Source of the DNA: Pseudobowmanella zhangzhouensis
GTDB taxonomy: Bacteria; Pseudomonadota; Gammaproteobacteria; Enterobacterales; Alteromonadaceae
NCBI RefSeq assembly: GCF_042662685.1
Contig: NZ_JBHSYO010000002.1
Coordinates: 186,001 to 250,000, forward strand
Length of the DNA: 64,000 nt
Reading direction: 5' to 3'
Part shown: one piece after another, positions 1 to 8,961 of the stretch
Layout of the letters: every line of letters begins with the position of its first letter
How positions within the stretch are numbered: the first letter of the stretch is position 1
Position numbers and translations under genes: made by a program
Notes under the pieces: generated by a model
Told to the model about the DNA's origin: nothing
The model's input: the letters and a program-made list of their open reading frames with translations, nothing else
Databases searched by the model: none

Positions 1-2678
1 TTATCCGGCTGTGAGGTAAAGAACTGCGCGATGGGCTGACCATCCACCTGGGTTTGTTCCAGCGCCGCCTTGATGCCAAACAGGCCATACAGCGGGCTGT
101 CGGTGTCGCCGGCCACATCGCCGGTGACATACACCACAGGCAGCAAATCTTTGTGGTAAATGGTTTGCTCGCGGGTCGCTTCTACCACTTTTGTCACCTC
201 AGACAGCGCAACTAAACTGCCGGTTTGCGCACGGACACGCAGGTTCTGCAGCGCCAGCAGATCACTCTTACGCTCGCTGGGTAAGGTCAGGCGCACCGGT
301 ACCGGCACGCGGGCATGATCAAAGTGCAGATAAGAGGCATCTTCACCGCGCAGTGCAGCACTGACATCCAGCACAATCGCCGCCTGGCTGACGCCCAGTT
401 TGGCGGCTTTGGCACGGTCGATTTCCAGTACCCACTTGGTTTGTGCGGCTTCACGGCTGTCGTCCACATCCACCACTTCGTCGGTGGCCGTGAAGGCCTG
501 TTTCACCTGCCCGGCCACATCCAGCTGGCGCTGATAGTCCAGCCCATACACTTCGGCGACCAGCGGCGCCATTACAGGTGGCCCCGGCGGCATTTCTACC
601 ACTTTGACACTGGCGCCCATGTTTGCCGCGGTTTCGCTGATTAAACGGCGTGCCTCCAACGCAATGGCGTGGCTTTGTCGATGACGCAGACTTTTATGCA
701 CCAGATTGACCTGAATTTCGCCCATATGCGGCTGGTTACGCAGGTAATACTGGCGCACTAAGCCGTTGAAGTTGATCGGGGCAGCGGTGCCTGCATACAG
801 TTGCAGGTTATCCAACTCGGGCAACTGCCGTAAGTCCGCGGCCAGGGCCTGCAAGGTCGCGTAGGTTTGCTCCAGTGAGGTGCCTTCGGGCATATCCACG
901 ACCAGTTCAAACTCGCTTTTGTTGTCAAACGGCAGCATTTTCATGATGACATCTTTACTGACCACTAAGGCCATGGAGCCAGCAATCAGCACAAAAATCC
1001 CCACCAGTAACACCACCCGCATGCCACGGCCCTGCTCTTTGCGTAAAAACGGGGTCAGCAGTTTGATAAACAAGCGTTGCAGTTTGCCCTCGCCCTGCTC
1101 TGCGTGGGTGGCATGATTTTCACTGCCTTCATGCTTTTTGAACAGGCGATAGTACAACCAGGGAGTGAGCATAAACGCCACCGCTAAGCTTATCAGCATA
1201 CCGGTGGAGGCATTGATTGGGATAGGCCGCATATACGGGCCCATCAGGCCAGTTACGAATGCCATCGGCAGCAGCGCGGCAATCACGGTCAGGGTGGCCA
1301 GGATAGTCGGGCCGCCTACTTCGTCGACCGCCAGCGGAATAGACTCACGCAGGGATTTGGCGCCCAGTGTCATATGTCGGTGAATGTTCTCCACTACCAC
1401 AATGGCATCGTCGACCAAAATTCCGATAGAGAAAATCAGTGCAAACAGCGACACCCGGTTGAGGGTGAATCCCCACGCCCAGGACGCAAATAACGTCATG
1501 GCCAGTGTCACCACCACAGCAATACCGACCACGATGGCCTCGCGCCGCCCCAGCGCAAACAGCACCAGTACAATCACCGACAAGGTGGCAAAAATCAGCT
1601 TTTTAATCAGGGTGTTGGCTTTTTCTTCGGCGGTCAGGCCGTAATTGCGGGTTAAGCTGGCCTCAACGCCATCGGAGAAATACACGCCCTTCATTTGTTC
1701 AAAACGGGTGGTGACAGCCTGCGCCACATCCACTGCGTTTTCACCGGGCTTTTTCGCCACGGTTAAGGTCACTGCCGGATACAACTCGGCACTGCTGCCA
1801 TCGTTGGCCGCGCCCATACCAAAGGCGACGTAATTCGCGGGTGTTTCTGTGGTCAGCGTCACCTCGGCCACATCACGTAAAAACACCGGTGCGCCCTGAT
1901 ACACGCCAACTACTAAATCCTGCACATCTTCCAGCGAGGTTAAGAAGGTTCCAACCTGCACCTGCAATTCGCTGTTCTGGCTCACCAGCGCGCCGGCATC
2001 CGCGGAGGCATTGGCCGCGCCAAGGGCTTGCCGCACATCACTTAAGCCTAACTGATAGACCGCCAGACGTGCTGGCTGAAAGCTGACCCGTACGATGCGG
2101 CTCAGGCCGCCGATAATATCGATATCGCGGGTACCGGCTACCCGTTGTAATTCGGTTTCCATGGTGCGTGCGATGGCCAGCAATGCCTGACTGTCGATGG
2201 CCGGATCGTTACTCCACAACGTGCCGGCGACAATCGGTACATCATCGATGCCTTTGGGTTTAATCAACGGCTGCATCACGCCGAGGTTGTACGGCAGCCC
2301 ATCCTGATTGGAATAGAACGCGTTATATAAACGCACGATGGCATCGGTACGCGGTTCGCCCACTTCAAATTGTACCGTCAGCACCGCCATGCCCGGCGAG
2401 GACATGGAATAGATATGTTTGACGCCTTTTATTTCCGACACCACCTGCTCGGCGGGCGTGGTGACCAGAGATTCCACCTCCTGCGCCGATGCACCGGGAT
2501 AGCCAATAAACACATTGGCAAAGGTGACGTTAATTTGCGGCTCTTCCTCGCGCGGCGTAACAAAAATGGCAAACAGCCCTAACAGTAAGCCTACCAGCGC
2601 CAGTAACGGGGTGATTTCCGAGACCAGAAAGGTCCTGGCGATACGCCCGGATACGCCCATTGAATCGGTTTCCTTCAT
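1..2678 (-). CDS. RND efflux transporter permease (HAE1/AcrB-type), 3' end outside window
   Basis: Inner-membrane pump subunit that exports hydrophobic or amphiphilic compounds using the proton gradient. The first 892 residues are visible and the frame is open to the window edge; about 150 residues of a usual 1040 are missing. The start ATG at 2678 is preceded by AAGGAG. A first membrane helix lies near residues 23-40, followed by the periplasmic porter domain. The fourth-helix motif GILVDDAIVVVENI carries the Asp-Asp pair of the proton relay typical of drug-type rather than heavy-metal-type pumps. It begins 11 bp after the adaptor gene, so both are made from one transcript. The substrate cannot be read from the sequence. 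Confidence 0.93.
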   Translation of the reverse strand, partial: MKETDSMGVSGRIARTFLVSEITPLLALVGLLLGLFAIFVTPREEEPQINVTFANVFIGYPGASAQEVESLVTTPAEQVVSEIKGVKHIYSMSSPGMAVLTVQFEVGEPRTDAIVRLYNAFYSNQDGLPYNLGVMQPLIKPKGIDDVPIVAGTLWSNDPAIDSQALLAIARTMETELQRVAGTRDIDIIGGLSRIVRVSFQPARLAVYQLGLSDVRQALGAANASADAGALVSQNSELQVQVGTFLTSLEDVQDLVVGVYQGAPVFLRDVAEVTLTTETPANYVAFGMGAANDGSSAELYPAVTLTVAKKPGENAVDVAQAVTTRFEQMKGVYFSDGVEASLTRNYGLTAEEKANTLIKKLIFATLSVIVLVLFALGRREAIVVGIAVVVTLAMTLFASWAWGFTLNRVSLFALIFSIGILVDDAIVVVENIHRHMTLGAKSLRESIPLAVDEVGGPTILATLTVIAALLPMAFVTGLMGPYMRPIPINASTGMLISLAVAFMLTPWLYYRLFKKHEGSENHATHAEQGEGKLQRLFIKLLTPFLRKEQGRGMRVVLLVGIFVLIAGSMALVVSKDVIMKMLPFDNKSEFELVVDMPEGTSLEQTYATLQALAADLRQLPELDNLQLYAGTAAPINFNGLVRQYYLRNQPHMGEIQVNLVHKSLRHRQSHAIALEARRLISETAANMGASVKVVEMPPGPPVMAPLVAEVYGLDYQRQLDVAGQVKQAFTATDEVVDVDDSREAAQTKWVLEIDRAKAAKLGVSQAAIVLDVSAALRGEDASYLHFDHARVPVPVRLTLPSERKSDLLALQNLRVRAQTGSLVALSEVTKVVEATREQTIYHKDLLPVVYVTGDVAGDTDSPLYGLFGIKAALEQTQVDGQPIAQFFTSQPD

Positions 2679-2689
2679 ACTGCGCTCCT

Positions 2690-3790
2690 TTACTGGCTAA
2701 TTGCGACGCGTTGCTGCTTGTACACATTGGCGGCGGCAACCGGATCGCTGATCACCTGCTGGCCGTCACTAAGCCCGGCCAGAATCACGGTAGTGCCATC
2801 GCCCAGCGTGGTGCCGGTACGCACGTAACGGAACGACAAAACCCCCTTCTCATCCACATACACACCGGTGATTTCGCCGCGCCGCGCAATGGCGCTGTCT
2901 GGCAGAATAATCTGCTCGCCGCTGCCGATTGCAAACGCCACCTTCACCAGCGTACCGGGCAGTAAACCGGCCTCCTGCTGCGCAGGCAATTCAGCCAATA
3001 CTGCAAAGCTTTGTGACTGCACATCGGCACTGGGTGGAATACGTAACTGTGCAGCCGCAATCGATTGGCCTGCATCGGTTACCACCCGTGCCTGACGGTG
3101 GCTGCGCAGCGGCGCAATATATTGCTGTGGCACATTCACACGCACGCGCAGGTTGTCCAGCGCAATGCCCTCTAACAAGGGTGTACCCGGTGCCACAGTC
3201 GCACCAACGTCGACCAGACGGCGCACCACAATGCCGCTATAGGGCGCAACCACTATGGTGTAATCCAGCCGTTGTACCGCATCGTTCAGCGCAGCCTGCG
3301 CCGAGTCAACCCGTGCCGCCGCACTTTGCTGCGCGGCTTTTACCTGATCGAATTCCGCCTGGGACACTGCACCTTTGGCGAACACTTCTTCGATACGCTT
3401 AAGCTGCTGATTTGCTTCATTAAAGCGGGCTTTTGCTTCCTGCAACTGGGCACGGGCGGCATTGACGCCGGCCTGCTGCTGGGTATCGGTAATACGCGCG
3501 ATTACGCTGCCGGCCGGCACCACATCGCCCACATCAAAAGGCAAGGATTCAATCTGCCCCGAGGTTTGTGCCGAAACCGTGGCGCGATTGACTGCCTCGA
3601 CGATGCCATCTAATTCAATCTCGCGATCCACCCGGGTCATGCTGGCCTGCACATGGGCCAGTGCTGAGGTATCCACCGCCTGCACCTGTCCGGTTTTCTC
3701 GGGCGCGTTGCCACAACCGGCGATGAGAATCGCGCTACATGCCAGCGCACTGATGTTCATCCATTGGGGTTTGTTTATCACCTTAGTCAT
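2690..3790 (-). CDS. RND efflux periplasmic adaptor (membrane fusion protein), lipoprotein
   Basis: Periplasmic adaptor of 366 residues that links the RND pump to an outer-membrane channel. A lipobox (LIAGC, Cys near residue 26) predicts a lipid anchor in the inner membrane. The order is a biotinyl-lipoyl half near residues 65-100, an alanine/glutamine-rich coiled-coil hairpin near 100-165, the second lipoyl half near 170-195 (VVAPYSGIVVRRLVDVGATV), then beta-barrel and membrane-proximal domains. It overlaps the upstream ArsR gene by 8 bp and precedes the permease by 11 bp. No outer-membrane factor gene is visible nearby, so the complex probably uses a TolC-type channel encoded elsewhere. Confidence 0.93.
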   Translation of the reverse strand: MTKVINKPQWMNISALACSAILIAGCGNAPEKTGQVQAVDTSALAHVQASMTRVDREIELDGIVEAVNRATVSAQTSGQIESLPFDVGDVVPAGSVIARITDTQQQAGVNAARAQLQEAKARFNEANQQLKRIEEVFAKGAVSQAEFDQVKAAQQSAAARVDSAQAALNDAVQRLDYTIVVAPYSGIVVRRLVDVGATVAPGTPLLEGIALDNLRVRVNVPQQYIAPLRSHRQARVVTDAGQSIAAAQLRIPPSADVQSQSFAVLAELPAQQEAGLLPGTLVKVAFAIGSGEQIILPDSAIARRGEITGVYVDEKGVLSFRYVRTGTTLGDGTTVILAGLSDGQQVISDPVAAANVYKQQRVAISQ

Positions 3791-4118
3791 CCTCTTGTGC
3801 CGTAGAGCAATAATGTTGCTGCAGTACTTTAATAATTTTGAGCGCCGGCCCCTCCACTACCCGGTAATAGATGGTCTGGGAGTCGCGCCGGGTGGTCACC
3901 AGATTGTCCTCACGCAAGCGCGCTAAATGTTGCGATAGTGCCGAGCCGGACAGCGGAATCGCATTGAGCAACTCGGTTACCGACAGCTCGCGTCCACTGG
4001 ATACCAGCGCACACAACACCGACAAACGGTGGGTATTAGCAAGGTTTTTTAACAGACGCGCAGCCTGATCAGCATAGGTTGCCAATTCGTCTTGCGGTGT
4101 ATTACGCGCTGTCGCCAT
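3783..4118 (-). CDS. ArsR-family transcriptional regulator, BigR/SqrR/HlyU-like
   Basis: Winged-helix repressor of 111 residues, first gene of the RND operon and its likely local regulator. The HTH core is visible (SGSALSQHLARLREDNLV) with a wing ending TTRRDSQTIYYRV. The classical metal-site motif ELCVCDL is absent. Two cysteines, C36 in helix 2 and C104 near the C-terminus, sit where the BigR/SqrR/HlyU group keeps a redox or persulfide-sensing pair (68 residues apart here, about 66 in those proteins). I infer a thiol switch rather than metal sensing. Inverted repeats just upstream are candidate operators. Confidence 0.88.
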   Translation of the reverse strand: MATARNTPQDELATYADQAARLLKNLANTHRLSVLCALVSSGRELSVTELLNAIPLSGSALSQHLARLREDNLVTTRRDSQTIYYRVVEGPALKIIKVLQQHYCSTAQEDD

Positions 4119-4179
4119 ACCTCACCATACTTTAGAAAAAACTTAATTAAGATAAAGCTAAACTATCAAGAGGCTTTTG

Positions 4180-4206
4180 TCAAAATTTTGATTAACCATA
4201 GTTAAT
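4180..4206. promoter_or_regulatory. Candidate operator dyads upstream of the ArsR-RND operon
   Basis: The AT-rich gap between the ArsR gene and the divergent DUF155 gene holds a perfect 12-bp palindrome TCAAAATTTTGA (4180-4191) and, directly adjoining it, ATTAAC-CATA-GTTAAT (4191-4206). TTAATTAA also occurs at 4143-4150. ArsR-family proteins bind such AT-rich dyads in their own promoter, so these are plausible operators; binding is inferred. Confidence 0.4.
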
Positions 4207-4302
4207 TGCAACTACACTGCTGCAAAAATAATCATATCGCCTACTATCGGAGACATGATTTTTGCTGAATAATGCCGCCGCATTTAACCCTTTGAGACCA
4301 TC

Positions 4303-5088
4303 ATGACCGACTTTTCCAACAACCGCCTCAGCGCCATTTCTTTGCCATTCGCTGATGAGGAAATTCCTACCCCAACCGATGCTGGCACCCGCTATCGCGA
4401 TGCGGTGCAATTGGACGTTGCCGAGGGCGAAGCCTGGTGGTTTGATTATGGTGTAATTGTGTTTTGGGGCGGCGATGAAGACGAGCGCATTGCCCTGCTG
4501 CACCGTTTAGGATTCAGTGCTGACGCGCTCAGCGGTGAAAATCAGGAGCATTTTCGTTTTGAGCTCAATACCCAGCAGTTAAAGGTGCAGCGCGACCAGA
4601 TAAGCCTGGCCGATGACGATCCACTGCAACGCCTGGCTATCAGCCATGCGCTGGCACAGTCGCTGAAGCTCAACGAGTACGAGCAAAAGGCGCAACAAAC
4701 CATTACGGATTATGCCCACCTGCCTAAAGCACTGGCAGAAAGCGGTAAAATTCGTTTAAGCCGTCAGCAAATCGCCAGTATCCGTGGCCATTTGTTCAGC
4801 ACCAAGAGTGATATTTTCCTGCACTATGGATTGTTGGATACCCCGGAGTTTTTCTGGGAGTACCCGGACTATGAGGCGGCATACAACCTGATGGCGCGCT
4901 ATCTGGAAATTCACCAGCGCGTAGAGCTTTTGTCCAACAAGCTGAATGTGATCCACGAGTTGTTTGAAATGCTGGCCGATGAACTCAAGCACAAGCATTC
5001 ATCCTTTCTGGAATGGATCATCATTATCCTGATCGCGTTTGAAATCGTGATGTTTGGTGCCCAGGAGCTAAAAGCGCTGTTTCATTAA
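4303..5088 (+). CDS. DUF155 / RMND1-Sif2-like membrane protein
   Basis: Protein of 261 residues of the DUF155 (RMD1/YagE/Sif2) family. The family signature is visible in the N-terminal half (FDYGVIVFWGGDEDERIALL) and in the middle (LARSDIFLHYGLLDTPEFFW-like region). A single hydrophobic segment at the extreme C-terminus (WIIIILIAFEIVMFGAQ) predicts a tail anchor with the bulk in the cytoplasm. Eukaryotic relatives act in mitochondrial translation; the bacterial role is unknown. It is divergent from the efflux operon and converges on the glutaredoxin gene with a 7-bp gap. Confidence 0.82.
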   Translation: MTDFSNNRLSAISLPFADEEIPTPTDAGTRYRDAVQLDVAEGEAWWFDYGVIVFWGGDEDERIALLHRLGFSADALSGENQEHFRFELNTQQLKVQRDQISLADDDPLQRLAISHALAQSLKLNEYEQKAQQTITDYAHLPKALAESGKIRLSRQQIASIRGHLFSTKSDIFLHYGLLDTPEFFWEYPDYEAAYNLMARYLEIHQRVELLSNKLNVIHELFEMLADELKHKHSSFLEWIIIILIAFEIVMFGAQELKALFH

Positions 5089-5095
5089 ACAACGC

Positions 5096-5839
5096 CTAAC
5101 TGGCGGCGATTTGGCTTATTCCCCACAAGCCGGCCGCCAGCATTACCACATTTTCGGTAAGCGATACAAAACCCAGTGGCACGTTGGAGTTACCGCCCAC
5201 GCAGGCACATTTCAACTCGCGCTGATCGATATACACGGCCTTGACCACCGATGCCGCCCCCACTGAGCCGATAAACACCGCTACCGGCGCGTACCAAACC
5301 GGACTTAAACCGGCAATCATCGCCAGACCGGCCCACGCTTCCAGAAACGGATAACAATAGGCGTAGCGTAACTGACGCATGGCAATGACATCGTAGGTAA
5401 TAAAGGAATTGGTGAAGCTGTACAAATCCTGCAGTTTTTGCAGCGCCAGCAATGCCATGGCAAAACCTACGAACAGCATCACAGTGCTGAATGCGAACAC
5501 AGATTGCCCCGTGGCCCACTGCATCGCCAACGCTAACAAGAACGCAACCGAGAAGATGGCCATCACACTCTGGTAGCTGGTGCGGTTTTTGTCTTTGACC
5601 GGCTTGCCAAAGTAGCGACACAGGTCGTCATATCCACCAATGCGCTCGCCGTCAATAAAGGTCTGAGGGGTGGTCTTTACCTCATGCTCAGCCTTAAATG
5701 CATCTGTTTCGGCGCGGCTACGCAACGGTTGATCATCAACCGTAAAGCCCTGACGCTCCAGTAAATCTTTGCTGCGCAGTCCATACGGGCAAATATGTTG
5801 GTCTGTGACCATCCGGTATAACACGGCACGTTTAGTCAT
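5096..5839 (-). CDS. Glutaredoxin domain fused to MauE/DoxX-like membrane domain
   Basis: A 247-residue fusion. Residues 1-80 are a glutaredoxin fold with active site C17-P-Y-G and the cis-Pro segment TTPQTFIDGERIGGY; the second Cys of the usual CPYC is Gly, so it should act by a monothiol mechanism. Residues 90-245 hold about four membrane helices of the MauE/DoxX type with a CAC-VGG motif (CxC) in the last loop. The pairing suggests transfer of reducing equivalents to a membrane redox partner or a metal-binding step; the substrate is unknown. The start has an AAGGAGG ribosome site. It is divergent from katG. Confidence 0.8.
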   Translation of the reverse strand: MTKRAVLYRMVTDQHICPYGLRSKDLLERQGFTVDDQPLRSRAETDAFKAEHEVKTTPQTFIDGERIGGYDDLCRYFGKPVKDKNRTSYQSVMAIFSVAFLLALAMQWATGQSVFAFSTVMLFVGFAMALLALQKLQDLYSFTNSFITYDVIAMRQLRYAYCYPFLEAWAGLAMIAGLSPVWYAPVAVFIGSVGAASVVKAVYIDQRELKCACVGGNSNVPLGFVSLTENVVMLAAGLWGISQIAAS

Positions 5840-6143
5840 GGGGCCTCCTTAGGTGAAAAATTTACCTGCCTGAAAGCTGAGCACGGTAATCTTTACCGCG
5901 CCAACCGCCTCCCCAGGGGAATTTTCGTTACTAACTCAAGGGATTACGCTTTGCTGCTTAAAACAGTGCAGATTCGATGCCAATCTAAATTTTGAAACCT
6001 TCTCACGTAGTTCAATCAATTTATCCGAATAACGGCATCTCTAAAAACGGATTTTGTTTTCTCGCCTACCCTCTAATATGAATTGGTCAACTCATCTCAG
6101 ACCTCGCTCGTTACAGGAACGTCTGGCAGAAAAGGAATCAACA
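5840..6143. other. Divergent intergenic region between the glutaredoxin fusion and katG
   Basis: About 300 bp without a supportable gene. It must hold the katG promoter and that of the glutaredoxin fusion. I found neither a convincing OxyR tetramer site nor an obvious minus-10/minus-35 pair. An open frame runs from 6054 into katG, but the 30 extra residues do not resemble a KatG N-terminus. Confidence 0.5.
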
Positions 6144-8327
6144 ATGCAAAAGCACGAATCAAGTGGCGTATGTCCGGTTATTCACGGCGCCAACACTTCT
6201 AATCAACAAGACACGATGGCCTGGTGGCCCAACGCGCTGAATCTGGACATTCTGCATCAGCACGACCGTAAAACCGATCCGATGGATGAGGATTTCAATT
6301 ACGCCGAGGCCTTTAATAAGCTCGACCTTGATGCGGTGATTGCAGACTTAAACGCATTGATGACCGATAGCCAAAGCTGGTGGCCAGCTGATTGGGGCCA
6401 CTATGGTGGTTTGATGATCCGCATGGCATGGCACGCCGCTGGCAGCTACCGCGTGGCGGATGGCCGTGGTGGTGCGGGCACCGGTAACCAACGCTTCGCG
6501 CCGCTAAACAGTTGGCCGGATAACGTCAATTTAGATAAAGCGCGCCGTTTGCTGTGGCCGGTGAAAAAGAAATACGGTAACAGCCTGTCGTGGGCCGATT
6601 TAATCATTCTGGCCGGCACGGTGGCTTATCAATCCATGGGCTTAAAAACCTATGGGTTTGCCGGTGGCCGTGAGGATATCTGGCATCCGGAAAAAGACAT
6701 TTATTGGGGTTCAGAAAAACAATGGCTGGCTCCATCGGACAATGAAAACAGCCGTTACAGCGGCGAACGCGAGCTGGAAAACCCGCTTGCCGCCGTGATG
6801 ATGGGGTTAATTTATGTTAATCCGGAAGGCGTGGATGGCAATCCAGACCCACTAAAAACCGCCCATGATGTGCGTGAAACCTTTGCGCGTATGGCGATGA
6901 ATGATGAAGAAACCGTAGCCCTGACCGCAGGCGGACATACTGTGGGTAAATGCCACGGTAACGCCAAAGAATCGCAATTGGGGCCAGAGCCGGAAGCGGC
7001 TGATATCGAGAATCAGGGCTTTGGATGGCTGAATCAGCAAAAACGCGGCATTGGCCGCGATACCATGACCAGTGGTATTGAAGGCGCGTGGACCACACAC
7101 CCAACCCGCTGGGACAATGGCTATTTTTACCTGCTGCTTAATTACGACTGGGAGCTGAAAAAGAGCCCGGCAGGTGCATGGCAATGGGAGCCAATCAACA
7201 TCAAGGAAGAAGACATGCCGGTGGATGTGGAAGATCCCAGCATCCGTAAAAATCCGATCATGACCGACGCGGATATGGCGATGAAAATGGATCCGGCCTA
7301 CCGCAAGATTGCCGAACGTTTTTATGCCGATCCTGCCTATTTCAGCGAAACGTTTGCTCGCGCCTGGTTCAAGTTAACCCACCGGGATTTAGGCCCTAAG
7401 GCGCGTTATCTGGGTAAATATGTGCCGAAAGAAGATTTACTGTGGCAAGACCCTGTGCCTGCTGGCAATGCCAACATCAGCGATGAGCAAATTGCCAAAC
7501 TGAAACAGCGAATTCTGGCCAGTGATCTCAGCACGGGCGAACTGGTTGCCACCGCGTGGGATAGCGCGCGTACCTTCCGCGGCAGTGATTATCGTGGCGG
7601 TGCCAACGGTGCACGTATTCGTCTGGCGCCGATGAAAGACTGGCAAGGCAATGAGCCAGAACGCCTGCAAAAAGTGTTGCGGGTACTGGAGGCCATCCGT
7701 CAGGAGTCAGACACAAATATCAGCATGGCCGATTTGATCGTGCTGGCTGGCAGCACCGCCGTGGAACAGGCGGCCCTTCACGCCGGATTTGATCTGAAAG
7801 TACCGTTTAGCCCCGGCCGCGGTGATGCCAGCGACGAGATGACCGACGTAGAAAGTTTTGAACCACTGGAGCCTCTGCACGATGGTTTCCGTAACTGGCA
7901 AAAGAAACATTACGATGTGCAACCAGAAGAATTACTGCTGGATCGCGCGCAGCTGCTGGGGCTGACCGCCAGGGAGATGACAGTATTAATCGGTGGCATG
8001 CGGGTGTTGGGCACCAATTACGCTGGCTCCGCCCATGGGGTATTTACCGATCAGGTCGGCAAACTGAGCAATGACTTTTTCGTTAATCTGACTGATATGG
8101 CTTTGCAGTGGAAACCTACCGGACGTAACAGCTACGACATGGTTGAGCGCGACAGCGGCAAAACCCGCTTTACCGCTACCCGGGTCGATCTGGTGTTTGG
8201 CTCTAACTCCATTTTGCGTGCTTATGCGGAGGTGTATGCCCAGAACGATAATCGCGAGAAATTCGTACGCGACTTTATCGCTACCTGGGTCAAGGTCATG
8301 AATGCCGATCGCTTCGACCTGAAGTGA
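6144..8327 (+). CDS. katG: Catalase-peroxidase KatG
   Basis: Bifunctional heme catalase-peroxidase that removes hydrogen peroxide in the cytoplasm. The start ATG at 6144 follows AAAGGA and gives 727 residues, almost the same as E. coli KatG; the longer in-frame start at 6054 lacks such a site. The distal heme site is R93, W96 and H97 in MIRMAWHAAGSYR; the proximal His lies in GGHTVGKCHG. The Trp-Tyr-Met crosslink partners appear in AWHAA, YVNPEGVDGNPDP and the IGGMRVLG region. The C-terminal domain is the usual degenerate second peroxidase repeat. There is no signal peptide. A strong terminator follows. Confidence 0.98.
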   Translation: MQKHESSGVCPVIHGANTSNQQDTMAWWPNALNLDILHQHDRKTDPMDEDFNYAEAFNKLDLDAVIADLNALMTDSQSWWPADWGHYGGLMIRMAWHAAGSYRVADGRGGAGTGNQRFAPLNSWPDNVNLDKARRLLWPVKKKYGNSLSWADLIILAGTVAYQSMGLKTYGFAGGREDIWHPEKDIYWGSEKQWLAPSDNENSRYSGERELENPLAAVMMGLIYVNPEGVDGNPDPLKTAHDVRETFARMAMNDEETVALTAGGHTVGKCHGNAKESQLGPEPEAADIENQGFGWLNQQKRGIGRDTMTSGIEGAWTTHPTRWDNGYFYLLLNYDWELKKSPAGAWQWEPINIKEEDMPVDVEDPSIRKNPIMTDADMAMKMDPAYRKIAERFYADPAYFSETFARAWFKLTHRDLGPKARYLGKYVPKEDLLWQDPVPAGNANISDEQIAKLKQRILASDLSTGELVATAWDSARTFRGSDYRGGANGARIRLAPMKDWQGNEPERLQKVLRVLEAIRQESDTNISMADLIVLAGSTAVEQAALHAGFDLKVPFSPGRGDASDEMTDVESFEPLEPLHDGFRNWQKKHYDVQPEELLLDRAQLLGLTAREMTVLIGGMRVLGTNYAGSAHGVFTDQVGKLSNDFFVNLTDMALQWKPTGRNSYDMVERDSGKTRFTATRVDLVFGSNSILRAYAEVYAQNDNREKFVRDFIATWVKVMNADRFDLK

Positions 8328-8348
8328 TCCATCCTTACTTTGCTAACT

Positions 8349-8375
8349 AAGCCCTGCGAGTCAGGGCTTTTTTTT
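8349..8375 (+). terminator. Rho-independent terminator after katG
   Basis: Stem AAGCCCTG / CAGGGCTT of 8 bp with a 5-nt loop, followed by an eight-T run, 21 bp after the katG stop codon. Confidence 0.93.
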
Positions 8376-8428
8376 ACCCGCCGTAATTGTGGCATAATGG
8401 CCGGATTGCCGTTTTAGCTCAGAAGTTT

Positions 8429-8941
8429 ATGTCGACACCCTCTGTCCTGATTGGACTGTATAACCCGAAAAGCCCGACCAATGTGGGGGCTGTGATGCGC
8501 GCCGCAGGCTGTTTTGGAGCCAGTGAAGTCCGTTTTAATGGCCAGCGTTTTGCCCGCGCAGCAAAATTTCATACCGATACTAAAAACGTGACGCAGCGCA
8601 TCCCGTTGCAGCAACAGGACAACTTGCTGGATAACCTGGCGGATGGCGTCAAAGTCGTGTGTGTGGAGTTAGTCGAAGGCGCAACCGCCTTACCCCAGTT
8701 TACCCATCCCGAGAACGCGCTATATGTGTTTGGCCCGGAAGATGGTTCATTGCCGCAGGAGATTGTCGATAGAGCCGACGAAGTGGTGTTTATCCCCACC
8801 GTGGGCTGTTTGAATTTGGCCGCGACAGTCAATGTGCTGTTGTATGATCGCCATGCCAAACGAGCCACGCATACGGATTACGCCGCGCTTATTCAGCAAA
8901 GTCGCGACACCAACAACCGTCTGATCAAAAAAGCCCGCTAA
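8429..8941 (+). CDS. TrmH-family (SpoU) RNA 2'-O-methyltransferase
   Basis: SAM-dependent 2'-O-ribose methyltransferase of the trefoil-knot class, 170 residues. Motifs are NVGAVMRAAGCFG (motif 1), YVFGPEDGSLPQ (motif 2) and LNLAATVNVLLYD (motif 3). I chose ATG 8429 because a TTG upstream at 8387 would precede the likely minus-10 box CATAAT at 8393-8398. The size is close to TrmL (tRNA wobble methylation), but the sequence is not clearly TrmL, so tRNA or rRNA as target remains open. Its stop codon sits in the loop of the following terminator. Confidence 0.9.
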   Translation: MSTPSVLIGLYNPKSPTNVGAVMRAAGCFGASEVRFNGQRFARAAKFHTDTKNVTQRIPLQQQDNLLDNLADGVKVVCVELVEGATALPQFTHPENALYVFGPEDGSLPQEIVDRADEVVFIPTVGCLNLAATVNVLLYDRHAKRATHTDYAALIQQSRDTNNRLIKKAR

Positions 8942-8953
8942 GCGGGCTTTTTA
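8927..8953. terminator. Bidirectional terminator whose loop is the stop codon of the TrmH gene
   Basis: AAAAAAGCCCGC - TAA - GCGGGCTTTTT: the last codons and the TAA stop of the methyltransferase form the left arm and the loop. It has A and T runs on both sides, so it also ends leftward transcription from the gene at 8962. Confidence 0.9.
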
Positions 8954-8961
8954 TTGAGTGT

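Noticed and set aside
6054..6143. 30-residue N-terminal extension of KatG
   Set aside because: A good ribosome site precedes ATG 6144, which gives the standard KatG length and N-terminus.
5840..6143. OxyR or ChrR-type promoter for katG
   Set aside because: No TGATC-N17-CGTA and no convincing OxyR pattern was found.
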